A stretch of DNA of 64,000 bases from Sepioteuthis lessoniana (taxonomy: Eukaryota; Mollusca; Cephalopoda; Myopsida; Loliginidae), in assembly GCA_963585895.1 (NCBI GenBank), contig OY757916.1, forward strand, positions 16,274,902-16,338,901. The letters are read 5' to 3'. Under the pieces are notes generated by a model. It saw only the letters and a program-made list of their open reading frames with translations, ran no database searches and had not been told where the DNA came from. A program made the translations under genes and the position numbers. This document shows, piece after piece, positions 42,495 to 53,699 of the stretch (its first letter is position 1; each line of letters opens with the position of its first letter).

Positions 42495-42786
42495 GGAGGT
42501 GCCCGTGGTGTAATGGTTATCATCATAGGAGTTGGACACGACGATACAAGTTCAAATCCTGGACGAGACTGATTGCATTTCACATAGCACTAATACCATT
42601 GGGAAAGGTATGAATCCAATTATTCTCCCTCCAGCTATGGGTAAATAGTAGGACAGACTAGGTTCTTCAGCCTTGGTAAGGCAACTAGTCTAGGAGAAGG
42701 AAAACTCTGAATTCAAACCTGTTAAACTCCGCTTAAAAATTGACCTTGTGTCATATCCTGCCCGAGCGGAGGGGTTTGTAAATATG
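42495..42786 (+). mobile_element. SINE-C, complete with 16-bp target duplication
   Basis: GGAGGTGCCCGTGGTGTAAT to GCGGAGGGGTTTGTAAATATG. Both ends are bounded by ATTATAATAATAATAA (42478-42493 and 42787-42802). The target is an ATA-repeat, so exact borders have a few bases of ambiguity. Confidence 0.92.
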
Positions 42787-43089
42787 ATTATAATAATAAT
42801 AAGACGAAGACAGTTCATTTTTCAACTATTGCTGACCACAGATAAAATTGAGAAACAGTACATATGTTAAGCTAAAACAAAACAAAGGGCTTTGAATATT
42901 GAAAGTTATCATATACATATATGATATCTGAAGTAATGTCAATTTTAATCTGTTCAACCCAAACTTATTCGGGAGCTACCCAAGAGCAATAATCACTGGT
43001 CTAGAATGTTTAAATCAAATAATTATGAACATGTTTACTTAAGTTGAAATAATTTGTAAATATTCCTTCATGCAGTAAAACAACAGCGG

Positions 43090-43938
43090 AAATTCCCTGA
43101 TCACATCATACAAACACCACTTAGCTCAGACAGGGACATCTCAGATGCAACCAAGCAGTGATCATGGGAATTAATAGTGCCCAGGGAGGAACATCTGGAA
43201 GAAGCTCACCAAATACCAAGAGTTGGTAGAACAATGTAGAAGCCAGGGTTCACAATGTGAGTCATTAGAAGAGGGCTGTAAAGGATTTGCAGGGGCACTC
43301 ACTGTGCAGGATGGATGTTGACTAGAATTGATATCACAGGAGCTTGCTAAAAGGCATGGGTATTAAAATTATGGCAGAACCTGCTGAAAAAGCTACTAGG
43401 TAGTTTTGGATAAGGAGGGCAAGCCCATGGGATTGTTAGTTTCCAATGAAGACTCAGAAATCAGTAAACTAGTTCATATACCTTGGTAGCAGTATCTCAT
43501 CAACTCAAAGCAATGTCAACATATACATAGGTAAAGCATAGACTCTTATGGACAGGTTAACAACCATATGGAAATCTTCCAGGTTGTAGCCATATCAGTA
43601 CTACTATAAGGCGGCAGCACTTAGACTTTAGCAAAATGCCGGGAGAAAAAGCTACATGAGAATTACATAAGGATGCTATGCATTGTTTTGAACAAATCCT
43701 ACAAGCAGCATCCTACACAACAATAGCTATATGGCCACTTACCTCCTATCACATAATCCATACAAGTGTGATGAGCAAAACATGATGGACACTACTGGAG
43801 AAGTAAGGATAAACTCATAAACAATATCCTCTTATAGACTACTACACATGGACACACCAGTATCAGATGATAAGGATGACTGGCAAGAGGGAGTCAAGAG
43901 AATCCATGCAGTCATTATACCTTGATGATGATGATGAA
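43090..43938 (+). pseudogene. Composite LINE relic
   Basis: 43090-43440 translates in pieces as SWELIVPREEHLEEAH, then (shifted) GCKGFAGALTVQDGC and LAKRHGY. This resembles a C-terminal domain found in some LINE polyproteins (ELTVPWEDxxExAxxRK, VGCRGFVGRS). 43440-43938 is RTE-like: GACAGGTTAACAACCATATGG (shifted WKS region), TTCTCCAG-type HAGHCWRS equivalent TGGACACTACTGGAGAAG, and a GATGATGATGATGA end. All frames broken. Two elements may abut here. Confidence 0.6.
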
Positions 43939-44189
43939 TATTACTCCATTCCTTGAATGAAAAGTTTATATACTTATTTATAGTAAATAGTTAACATTAT
44001 AGGTCCAAAGGGTAAACTTGTATCTGACTCCCCATAATAGTATATACTGTCACAAGGCTCACTTTGGTGTGGAACTCCCCTCACATCTAAGTAGTTCCAG
44101 TAATTGTCCACTTCTATTCACATTTCCCTTTTGAAACACTTAAAATACCAAATCTGACCCTATTCTCTAAATGACACAGCTACTTTAAG

Positions 44190-44755
44190 TAGAATGGATT
44201 GGTGGGGTTTTTTGGCATATCAATCTTTGTAGGTTATTTAATACCAAATCTTGTTTATACATATATATATATATATTAGATATATATATATATATATAAC
44301 TTGTAAACTCAGTTTGTAGGTAAATTTTTAAACAAGCCAGCATTTATTTGTTTGCAAACAGACAGTTTCAACTATCCCTATCTAACACTAATAATTCTAT
44401 TTAATATTAAATATTTACTTGCTCACAGTTAAAGGGTTTCAAGTATTCTTATCAAACACTAATAATTCTATTTAATATTAATCATTTACTTGCTCACAGT
44501 TAAAGGGTTTCATGTATTGCTACATAATACTAACAATTCAATTTAACATCAGTCACTTGTTTGCACTCAGTTAAATGGTTAAACAGGTCCATTTGACACA
44601 TAGATGGGATCCTAACAGGTACTACAACTCCAGGTCAGTGTGGACCTGGGAGTAATGGCAATGAAGATATACTCCATATCCCCAAAGCTCCGGGACTAGA
44701 GCCTCACTGATAAATGCAGTTTACTGTTATATCTAGGACACCCTTAAGTCGTATA
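44190..44755 (-). mobile_element. SINE-B, complete
   Basis: Tail GGCATATCAATCTTTGTAGG, a spacer expanded into two (TA)n stretches (44262-44298), and three near-identical subrepeats (TTACTTGCTCACAGTTAAAGGG twice, in parts). Core with ACACATAGATGGGATCC; head region truncated after GGACACCC. Confidence 0.83.
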
Positions 44756-44894
44756 TTTCCAAATACAACCCAATTTTCTTTAATGCAGAATTTACTTAAC
44801 TCATCCATCTTTGAACTTTTCCTAACAATTATTGAGAAACTATTAAATTCACTTTCAGATGAATGTCCTTTGAAAAGCGTAAAATTTCCCTTAT

Positions 44895-45003
44895 CCCACC
44901 AACTATGGGTTAAGTCGTATTATAGTTGTTCTACAAGTATGGATTTTGCATTAAATAACCCTTCAATGGTTGATATGCCATTAAACATAGAAACCAAACC
45001 AAG
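44895..45003 (+). mobile_element. SINE-A, 5' truncated
   Basis: Starts in the core (ACTATGGGTTAAGTCG) and keeps the hairpin tail TTTGCATTAAATAACCC / TGGTTGATATGCC and AAACATAGAAACCAAACC end. Confidence 0.8.
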
Positions 45004-45180
45004 AAATTATCATCTTCTCCTGTTAGTGGCCCTGACACCAACAGACACAAAAAAAATGAAAAAAAATGTTAGCAAATTATCAGTTAACATTTAATGAGGT
45101 TAATAGTACACTATCAAAATTCGAACCATAAATCTCATGACCTTCAACCTCCAACTAAAATTTGCTAAATGGTTCAATTA

Positions 45181-45216
<36 letters not shown>

Positions 45217-45492
45217 AACTTTTGAACTCCCATCTAATTTCTAACCAATTGAGCAACAATTATCTACCACTATAGTACAAATCAAAAGAAAAATTTTCTC
45301 TATAAATCTAGATTGTTATAATCTGATTTTTCCACCAAGTTTAAAGGTTGCCAAAGGTATCATTTAAGTGAGAAGAGATTAAAATACACATGTAAAATTA
45401 GAATTACACCAAAGAGTAAACCAACATCTCACTACTACCATGTAACTACGTAGATTTTAACAGATGCTTTAACAAAAATGAGTGCATAGAGA
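45004..45492. other. Unassigned, with 33-bp poly(A) and tRNA-like scrap
   Basis: Poly(A) at about 45182-45215. On the minus strand right of it, TTGCTCAATTGGTTAG followed by GGGAGTTCAAAAG resembles A and B boxes of an old tRNA-derived SINE. No body could be matched. Confidence 0.35.
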
Positions 45493-46015
45493 GTACCTGT
45501 AGCATAGTGGCTAAAATCATCATCATCATGTCGTGCCGCTAGCATGGATATCTCTGACCCTCTCTCACCAAGTCCTCAGGGCTACATCCCATATCCTCAC
45601 ATAGCTGCTGTATGTATATTTGAGCTGGTCATCCTGCTTTTGCTCGGCCATTGGTGGTGGTCCATAGGAGTACATCACTTATGAGCTCATCCCTGCTTGT
45701 CCTGCATGTCTGGTTCATCTAACTTGGATAGTTTTCATGATGGGAGGCAGGTGGTCGTATATTTGGTGCCTTGTAGGGTGTTGCCACCAGGACTTGTTCA
45801 ATATTGCTCGCAACTAGATTGCAACATCATAGAAAGCCACTTCAAACACTATAGTGCATTTACTTTCAGTCTAATACCCAAGGGAAAGATATGAACTCCC
45901 TCATTTCCCCAGCTTTGGGTTAAATAGTAACACTACTGTTTTTCTATAAGGATGGCTTTAGAATTAAATAACCCATGAAGATTGATATGCCATTAAACAT
46001 AGAAAGCAAAGCCAA
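45493..46015 (+). mobile_element. SINE-A split by an RTE fragment
   Basis: Head start (AGTACCTGTAGCATAGTGGC) at 45493-45513. It resumes at about 45815 with GATTGCAACATCATAG, core CCCAAGGGAAAGATATGAAC, and hairpin tail GAATTAAATAACCCATGAAG at 45970-46000. Removing the RTE piece restores a ~220-bp SINE-A. Confidence 0.8.
45514..45814 (-). mobile_element. RTE 3' fragment inserted in SINE-A
   Basis: The left edge ATCATCATCATCATG is the 3' (GAT)n tail on minus. It then follows the 34140-34470 copy in order (TCCTCACATAGCTGCTGTATG, TACATCACTTATGAGCTC, TTGTTCAATATTGC) with some deletions. It is 5' truncated at about 300 bp, a typical target-primed insertion. This shows RTE activity after at least this SINE-A. 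Confidence 0.82.
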
Positions 46016-46604
46016 AATAAATGAAACAATAAGTTACTGTATAACTTTTAATACAGAGTCTGAATTTTCAAAAAAATTAAATCAAACATGTAACTAATTA
46101 TGAGCTGGTTGCATTTTTATTCAAAATATTTTTTTCAAGCTTGCTAGCAATCAACAATATTCATATAGAAATTTTCCCAATCAAATTAATTCAGAAGTTT
46201 TATATTTTCATTTTTCAATTATTTTTATAATCAATATTGCATTAACAAAAATAGATTTTTATGCAAAGGAATTTCTGTCAAATTGAAATAATAAAACAAA
46301 AATAAATAAATAAAATAAATAAATAAAGCCATTCAGATAATTGATAATTAGATAATTGATAGTGTTGAAGCTTTGAAAATAAAAAAATAAAAAGAATTTT
46401 TTTTAATGCAATAAAATTAGAAACATCACTTTTAACTAAGTAATTTATATGTTTATATGAAGTGGCAATCACTCAAAAAATTGTTGTAGGAAAATGCAGA
46501 CCACCACCCCCAACACACTATCATTATTAAGTTGCAAGCTCAACTGGAAACCATTGATTTTAGGATTTTTTGGGAGAGGGAGCATACTGTCCAATTGAAT
46601 ATGA
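46016..46604. other. AT-rich unassigned sequence
   Basis: An (AAAT)n-like tract at about 46297-46327. No gene or repeat recognised. Confidence 0.5.
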
Positions 46605-46845
46605 ATAGTTTTTAAACAGATATATTTGACCCAGAGATGGAACCCTAACATCCCGGATCAGAGTGGAACTGGTGTAATCCCAATTAATGGGTACTCCTTA
46701 CTCCCCAGAGCTCCAGAACTATAGATGCAGTTCAGTGTCATTATCAAGACACTATAGATGCAGTTCAGTGTCATTATCAAGACACCCCTTTTTGAGTGGA
46801 TCTCACCCTTGGCAGGAGATTCAATACTGACAGGGCAGACAGATC
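46605..46845 (-). mobile_element. SINE-B variant core with exact internal duplication
   Basis: Variant core (GACCCAGAGATGGAACCC, AGCTCCAGAACT) without tail. A 33-bp segment starting ACTATAGATGCAGTTC is present twice in direct succession (46718-46750 and 46751-46783) with no difference visible, indicating a recent slippage event. Confidence 0.75.
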
Positions 46846-46846
46846 C

Positions 46847-46887
<41 letters not shown>

Positions 46888-46895
46888 GATCTGTG

Positions 46896-46930
<35 letters not shown>

Positions 46931-46935
46931 CCTAT
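46846..46935. repeat. (TA)n inside an inverted repeat, then (TA)n(CA)n
   Basis: CAGATCCTTATAATA..TATTATAATGATCTG brackets the first (TA)n tract, giving a perfect cruciform candidate. A second (TA)n followed by (CA)n runs to about 46931. Confidence 0.8.
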
Positions 46936-47213
46936 TTGATGACATATAAGGTGGCACAGTTTATTTTACTAAAAATATCTTTTAAAATTCCCCTGCATCT
47001 TATATGCCATATGTAGGTTTAAAATTTGCGCTAGCATGCTGAAATTAGCTTACACTTTAGAGTAACTTTCATATACCTATTGTCATTATCTAAAAGGCTA
47101 TTATGCAGATTAAAAGTGTTATCATTGATAATATTCATTATATCAATTTCATCATGTTCATACTAGTACTTTGTTTTTTACTTGATTTGCCAGATGAAAT
47201 TAGGGTGTATCTT

Positions 47214-47475
47214 AAGTTAAGTAAAGTTGGCAACTGTAGTCGAGGGCGACCTGGAGGCTCCCTTTTCAATAGCTACTACACCGAGGCTAAGGGGAGGGTG
47301 CTACTCCTTTCCCTGGATTGCTCCACTTAACCCTTGATCCTTACCTTATAATACCGAGTGTTAAGCAAGGCAGTATCAAGTACCATTTTTTAAGTCTTTG
47401 GTATGACTCAACCTGGGATTGAACCCTGGTCTCCTGGACCATTGGCGAACACTCTAACCACTAGGCCAATGAGCC
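47214..47475 (-). mobile_element. SINE-D, full length
   Basis: The AAGTTAAGTAAAG tail end marks the 3' side. The head complement CTCTAACCACTAGGCCAATGAGCCG closes it on the right. Both pol III boxes are recognisable. Confidence 0.9.
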
Positions 47476-48510
47476 GGTTAAATGTCATCAAATACAGTAA
47501 TATAGATTCTATATTTTCCCCGATATTTTTATAGTGAACCACAATGAAGAAACAAAAGTCTTCTGATATTGGATTTTTTTTCTTTCTTAATTCCAACACT
47601 TTCACACAGGCAGATAATTTTTTTTATTCTTATATAGTGGGTGAATTATTTTCAGAAAATTTATAAAATAGAGGATATGTTCAAACAAATCAATTGATCA
47701 TACATAAAAAAAACAAAAAAAAACAAAACATGATAATCTGATCAGCAATTGTGTGTCCTCGTACAATAGGATAAAAACAATTAAGCATGCATTTTTTATT
47801 ATGATATTTTGCATCACCCCTTTACACCATCTTACTCCACAGTGGGACCTCCTAGCAATGTTTCTATACATTAAAATTGAATTGGTCAATGAACAGCCAA
47901 TAGGAAAATGCCTTACATTGAACGACTGCTAAAAGGATAAAAATGTTGCTCTATCTGCGAAAGGGTTAAACTTAAACATTCATTGTTTACTGATATTCTA
48001 TTCAAGTAAAACTTTTTTGGCCTTTATGAAATGTCAAATTTACTTTCTGTAATTAATTACAATCATAGCCTCCAATGTGTGCTGTGTATATTACTCCCAT
48101 AAACCTTGACATTCCCTAAACATGACCTTGTATCCATCAATATATATTCAGGTTTTGATAAAAGACAATATTGGTGTACCACTAAAGTCAATTATATTTC
48201 TTGATATGTTGTAATACAATAAATTGAGAACCACTAAATTACATACTTTAATATTTATTTTCTTCACAAAAATAAGAAATCTCTGAATTGTTAGACTATT
48301 GTAAGTGACTTTGATTATCACTGGGTGCACCTCACATCTGGTCTTATGCCAAACAAAACGAGGCTTAATAAATTACAAGTAATAAACAGAGCAACACTTA
48401 ATAGTCCAGTGCGACTATATTTTGAATTTTGCTACTTGTGGCTCTTGCTTGTGACTTTTAAAATGAGATTGGCTAATTTGAGCTATGGCTGAGAGGAAAG
48501 TATTGATTAT
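47476..48510. other. Unassigned AT-rich sequence
   Basis: No long frame, repeat family or RNA gene recognised in about 1 kb. Only short A/T runs. Confidence 0.45.
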
Positions 48511-48525
48511 TTATGACATTATAAT

Positions 48526-48785
48526 CGGCTCATTGGCCTAGTGGGTAGAGTGTTTGTCAATGGTCCGGGAGACCTAGGTTCAATCCCAGGTTGCATCATA
48601 CCAAAGACTTTAAAAATGGTACTTAATATCTCCTTGCTTAACACTCAGCGACATAAGGTACGTATCAAAGGTAAAGTGGAGCAATCCAGGGAAAGTAGTA
48701 ACGCCCTCCCCTACACCTCGGTGTAGTAGCTACTGGAAAGGGAGCCTTCTGTTTGCCCTTGACTGTGGTCACCAACTTTACTTAC
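48526..48785 (+). mobile_element. SINE-D, complete with 15-bp target duplication
   Basis: CGGCTCATTGGCCTAGTGGG to CCAACTTTACTTAC. It is bracketed by TTATGACATTATAAT at 48511-48525 and 48786-48800, identical. A box GGCCTAGTGGGTAGAG and B box GGTTCAATCCC are intact. The best type copy of this family in the window: 260 bp ending in (ACTTA)n. Confidence 0.95.
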
Positions 48786-49007
48786 TTATGACATTATAAT
48801 GAATTTTAATAACTTTTTGAAGACAGCGATATTGTTAAGTTAAACAATTAATATATAGAGGTATAATAAATGGATGATTAAAATCTAACATACTTTAAAT
48901 AGTTTCAAATGAATTATTCTGAAAAGTATGTTGGTTACTTTTATCTAAAATTTGCTATTTTTGGTCTAACAGTTTGAAATACTTTCAGACAAGTGCTCGA
49001 GAGATAA

Positions 49008-49280
49008 TTAAATCTGGTAACCCTTGCTCCAAGGAGATTCAGATGTGGCAACCCCTTCTCCAAATAACTTCAAATCTGACAACTTCTGCTCAAAAGGGAT
49101 TCAGATCTGATGACCCTACTCCAGGGAGATTCAGATCTGGCAACCCCTGCTCCAAAGAACTTCTAATCTGCCAACCCTGATTCAAAAGGACTGATATCTG
49201 ATTACACTACAGCAAAGAGATTCAGATCTGGCAACCTTAGCTCCAAAGAACTACAAATCTAGCAACGCTACTCCAAAGAA
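49008..49280. repeat. ~31-33-bp minisatellite
   Basis: About eight units of the form GATTCAGATCTGGCAACCC + CTGCTCCAAAGA. GATTCAGAT recurs near 49036, 49097, 49129 and 49210, with intermediate units more diverged (AACTTCAAATCTGAC). The 68-codon frame across it is a by-product. Confidence 0.82.
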
Positions 49281-49801
49281 TTTTCTTTTATATCTATATA
49301 ATATTTATAAATTATTCCATCAGTAAAATTAATGTATAATTCTACAAAATATGTTTTCGCTTTTTGTTGAGTGAAGGGGTCACAGGGGATCATTTATTTA
49401 TTACAGCTGTCAATTTGAATTGGCAAAATCATCCAATCGAATTAATGGAATTTATTGTTTGCCAAGTAAATTTTTTCAGTGGTCAGTTTTCTTTGTTTTT
49501 GGGACCCCTACAGCTAAGTTTAGTCTTGTCTTTTGTTAAGCGACTCAGTTTTAGTTACCAGACAAAAAAAAAATCAAAGGAAAAAGAAATCTATTCTGTG
49601 AAGAGAAATTTCAATAGACATTCCTAACAAAGGGTGAGTACAGTTTACAATTTTTTAGTCATTTTTTTGCAAGGGGGGGGGAATTTAAAAATTTTTATAC
49701 AAAAAATACCAATGCTAGATTAAAAAACAAAAAAAATAAAAGTACTTTTCTCATTGATATTTCTTTTCTTGTATCATTAGAAAAATAATAAATCAAAAAT
49801 A
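49281..49801. other. Unassigned; short repeat shared with 53.6 kb
   Basis: AATTAATGGAATTTATTG followed by AAGTAAATTTTTTC..CAGTTTTCT at about 49438-49490 has a close partner at about 53645-53697. The family is unknown. A G-run (49672-49681) and A/T runs are otherwise the only notable items. Confidence 0.4.
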
Positions 49802-49977
49802 TCATGGCGAGTCAAAAGTTTTGCAATATTTTGGTAGTTGCTAGTTTGCAGCACATATATCACGTGACTGAAACAGTTTAAGCTATGCAAGGTGCCCAAG
49901 GTGTTTAGTACACTAACACATTGTGCATTGTTTCCTTCTGCATGATTTGAAAGCTTTACAGATGAATGTACAATATC

Positions 49978-50264
49978 CATATTTACCGACCCCTCCGCTC
50001 GGGCAGGATATGACACAAGGTCAATTTTTAAGCGGAGTTTAACAGGTTTGAATTCAGAGTTTTCCTTCTCCTAGACTAGTTGCCTTACCAAGGCTGAAGA
50101 ACCTAGTCTGCCCTACTATTTTACCCATAGCTGGAGGGAGAATAATTGGATTCATACCTTTCCCAAGGGTATTAGTGGTATTCGAAATACAGTCAGTCTC
50201 GTCCAGGATTTGAACTTGTGTCGCCGTGTCCGTTTCCTACGACGATAACCATTACACCACAGGC
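49978..50264 (-). mobile_element. SINE-C inside mariner, 8-bp target duplication
   Basis: Complete minus-strand copy between ACAATATC at 49970-49977 and ACAATATC at 50265-50272. Head complement GATAACCATTACACCACAGGC intact. Confidence 0.9.
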
Positions 50265-50401
50265 ACAATATCGTCTATTTTAGGAACTTATGCTTTATGA
50301 GTTTAAACAGGCAATAACACCCCAAAGCAACAAAAAACATTTGTTGTACAAAAATATGAAGATGCAGTTGATCACAATACTGTAGTTTTGGGGTGGATGA
50401 T

Positions 50402-50950
50402 CTCCCTGAGTGTTGAACCTGGGATTGAACCAGGGACCTTTAGATTTCAGTCTAAAGTGCTTGCGGGTCTCTTGCTACAACACTTCCCTCTTTGCGTTCC
50501 TCCTCCACTTTCCTCCTTCTCTTCCTCACTCTCCTTTTCTCTCTCTCTTTCTCTCTGTGCTTCTCCTTTCGTTCCTCTTCCACCTTTTTTCCTGTTTCTC
50601 CTTTTCTCTGCTTCTCGCCGAGAAACTGACGCAAAAAAAAGAACAAGTTGTCACCGGAGGAATTGGTCAGTTTTTATTCATGCCACTCTACCCATAATCC
50701 ATTTCCTCAGCCTATAAAAATTCCACTCGGGGGCCCCCTCTCTTTTTTCCTTTAGAATGGGCTAAAGGTGGATTATTGAAACAGCGGTGATTATTTTCCT
50801 TTTCTTTCACATACAGACTGACTCACCGTAATGGTGGTGTTTCTTCCTTCAAATCAGATTACTGCCCTGCACGCCAAACACAAACGAACCCTCTTCTGTC
50901 GAGAGCTACTGTTAGTCTCACTTTCATGTCCACAAATACAGCAACTAGAT
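50402..50950. mobile_element. Unidentified ~550-bp insertion in mariner
   Basis: The mariner transposase sequence stops at GGGGTGGATGA and resumes at GATTGTTGAGG; everything between is foreign. Contents: a tRNA-Phe-like module at the left edge, a ~180-bp CT-rich tract (50480-50640), a GC-rich CTCGGGGGCCCCC stretch with TATAAAAATT before it (50714-50740), and unique sequence. No terminal repeats or long frame. Overlapping frames at 50388-50717 (e.g. PGIEPGTFRFQSKVLAG) are translations of the tRNA-like part, not protein evidence. Confidence 0.6.
50409..50484 (-). pseudogene. tRNA-Phe-like sequence (anticodon GAA)
   Basis: Minus strand, 76 nt. Anticodon arm TTTAGA-CTGAAA-TCTAAA with 7-nt loop CTGAAAT carrying GAA. 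Variable region AGGTC, T arm CCTGG-TTCAATC-CCAGG with a good B box. The 3' half closely resembles eukaryotic tRNA-Phe. The outermost 7 nt (AGTGTTG/CAACACT) pair. The D arm (GCAAGAGACCCGCAAGC) does not form a normal stem and the A box is lost, so it is probably a pseudogene or tRNA-derived module. Confidence 0.55.
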
Positions 50951-51084
50951 TGTTGAGGAAATATTTCGGTTGCAAGAACCTCAATGAATTGGCAATGATA
51001 TAGGCCTAAAACCACAGATTCCAAGGCCATACTCCAAACCATAGAGGCAAACCTGATGAATAGCACTTGGATAGTATCAGGTGA

Positions 51085-51334
51085 TTGGTTTGGTTTGGTT
51101 TGGTTTCTTTGTTTAATGGCATATCAACCTTTGTAGGTTATTTAATGCCAAAGCTATTCTCCTAGGATAACAGTACTGGTACTATTTAACCAATAGCTGG
51201 GAGGATGAGGTGGTTCATACCTTCGCAAGGATATTTGTCCAAAAGTGAACGTAATAGCGCGACTGGAGTACGAACTCGCTTACTACAATTCCGCTGTCCA
51301 TCGCTTTTAACCATTACACCACGAGGACACACCC
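51085..51334 (-). mobile_element. SINE-A inside mariner, 12-bp target duplication
   Basis: Flanks AGTATCAGGTGA (51073-51084) and AGTATCAGATGA (51335-51346), one mismatch. Tail GGTTTGGTTTGG, GCATATCAACCTTTGTAGG / GTTATTTAATGCC, core, head complement AACCATTACACCACGAGGACAC. Confidence 0.93.
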
Positions 51335-51466
51335 AGTATCAGATGAGCCTGGCATCTCACAGTCCAGTATGGTTTGTCACCTTCATAATCTCAGCAAAGG
51401 CACCCAGAGCTGCGGAATTGTGCTTTATGTTACCAAAATAAGGCAAAACTTTTGACTCACTTTAGT

Positions 51467-52612
51467 ATGATTTGAAAAATAACAAAACAAAAATAATGAC
51501 ATTTTATTTACATTGTATAGGTCATGTTTTGATATTATCAAATGCAACAACAATTTTAAACATTCTTTTCAGTGGGGAGGGTCCATTTGAAAAAAAATAA
51601 ATAAATAAATAAATAAAAACAACAACAAAGCCAAATGCTATTCCATATGTATCAGGGTCATAATATCCAAGTAAGTCAGGGCAGGTAAATCTAATTAGAC
51701 CGAAATATGTAGGTTAGCATATTTTGAATTCTATCTTAGAAAGAAAACATTGATGTTCTAAATGTGAAAGAAAGATCTTTTATTTTTATTTATATATATA
51801 TTTTTTATATATATATATGATATCAGTTAGCCCAAAATATTAATCCTTACAGAATATTCTGCAATGAAAAGAATTTACCACAACTCTTTTAGGTCTTAGA
51901 TTGTAGAAAAATAAAAGCTTTCTGGAGTCCAGTTTTGTTTTTCCTGCAGTCTTTAATGGTAATTACTGAGCTAGACCAGCAGCAAAAGTGAGAACCACAA
52001 AGTACAAATTATCTCAATATTTTCGGTATTCATTAAAACTAGGACTCTTTTAGGATTTGCTCCTTTCCCTTCCCGTATAATCATGGATGCACATGTGGTG
52101 TAGCAGTTTTCGTAACAGAAAATGGACCAGAGTTCAAATCCTCAATGAGGTTCTTTGCGCTTCAATCCAGTCTAATGCCTTAAAAAGGAAGCCTGAATTC
52201 TTCTCTCTACCCCCACACACTGCCAAGATGTAAATATACTGAAAAGAATATTTGGATACTTGTTCGTGGTTTTAGAAGTCTAGTCGAAGTGGAATCAACC
52301 TATTGGGGGGGGGTCAAATTATTTAACACGCAAAATAAACTGCTGGATGTTCACCAATCAGACATCAGCAAAATACTGCGGTTTTCCACTTCAAACTTAG
52401 TCTCTTTTGTATTCATCAAATCTCGCCACTTCACGGAGGCTTATCTCATTCTCTTCCATAAAACAAGTCACACCTCTTGCGTCTTCTTCTGGTTTCCACG
52501 TCCCGGTAGCAGAGAGAGCACACCTTCTGTTTCTTCGAGGTAAGATTGTTCGGGGAATTACTACTACAATACTTCAATCTGAAATTTACTGTTTGGTCCT
52601 TCAGTTTGATAT
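51467..52612. other. Mostly unassigned; one decayed tRNA-SINE
   Basis: 52084-52240 looks like an old SINE-A/C head and core (TGTGGTGTAGCAGTTTTCG, GAGTTCAAATCC). An (AAAT)n tract is at 51597-51618 and a (TA)n at about 51790-51820. The 84- and 120-codon frames at 52289-52769 carry no recognised domain and the latter ends in microsatellite-derived IY repeats. Confidence 0.4.
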
Positions 52613-53204
<592 letters not shown>

Positions 53205-53699
53205 TTTTCACAACTTCAGATTTGACAACCCTGCTTTGAATAAAGACAAAAAAATAAAACATTTGATTTTTCTTTTTTTCTTTACAAAAAGGTACTTAAG
53301 TTAAAATAATTGATTCTAACTGATTTTAAAACATTTTAGAATGGAGGAAAGAAAAAATAAACTTACCAAGGCACATAAAAAGCCCAATTTCAAAATGCAA
53401 ACATCTATGATTGGGAAGAACTCAAAAAGTGGAAATTATTGGAAATTCTTTAAAATTCTAAATGGTCATAAAATAAGAACAATTAATACAATTGCACTGC
53501 AAGTGTGAGGATTTACTTAACACATGGATACAAACAAATAGTGGATTTATTCTTTTTAATTTGAGGACCTTCAGAACAGACTACAGGTGAAAATCACTGG
53601 AATGACTCAGTGGTATTTCATGCATGATATTAGGATCACAATCAAATTAATGGAATTTATTGTTTACAAAGTAATTTTTTCTGCTATCAGTTTTCTGTT
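53205..53699. other. Unassigned sequence
   Basis: Contains the partner (about 53645-53697) of the short repeat at 49438-49490. No other identifiable feature. Confidence 0.4.

Larger units (their letters stand above)
49802..51466 (+). mobile_element. Non-autonomous mariner broken by three insertions
   Basis: Left end GGCGAGTCAAAAGTTTTGC and right end complement of GCAAAACTTTTGACTCAC are inverted mariner-type termini 1.66 kb apart. Transposase pieces appear between the insertions: ATKNI..DHNTVV (50320-50398), IFRLQEPQ-phase shift then RPKTTDSK and IEANLMNSTWIVSG (50955-51075), SSMVCHLHNL (51360-51395). It then jumps to YVTKIRQNF and the terminus. This is the same internal deletion as the 31833-33021 element. 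Without the insertions it is about 570 bp. Confidence 0.82.

Noticed and set aside
45110..45270. Possible tRNA gene or SINE around the poly(A) tract
   Set aside because: A- and B-box-like words are present but no cloverleaf, no body and no second copy. Kept only as a note.
49008..49280. CRISPR-like direct repeats
   Set aside because: Units are contiguous and degenerate with no unique spacers, in a eukaryotic repeat context. It is a minisatellite.
50388..50717. Plus-strand frame reading PGIEPGTFRFQSKVLAG
   Set aside because: This is the translated complement of the tRNA-Phe-like module followed by a CT-rich tract. It is not evidence of a protein.
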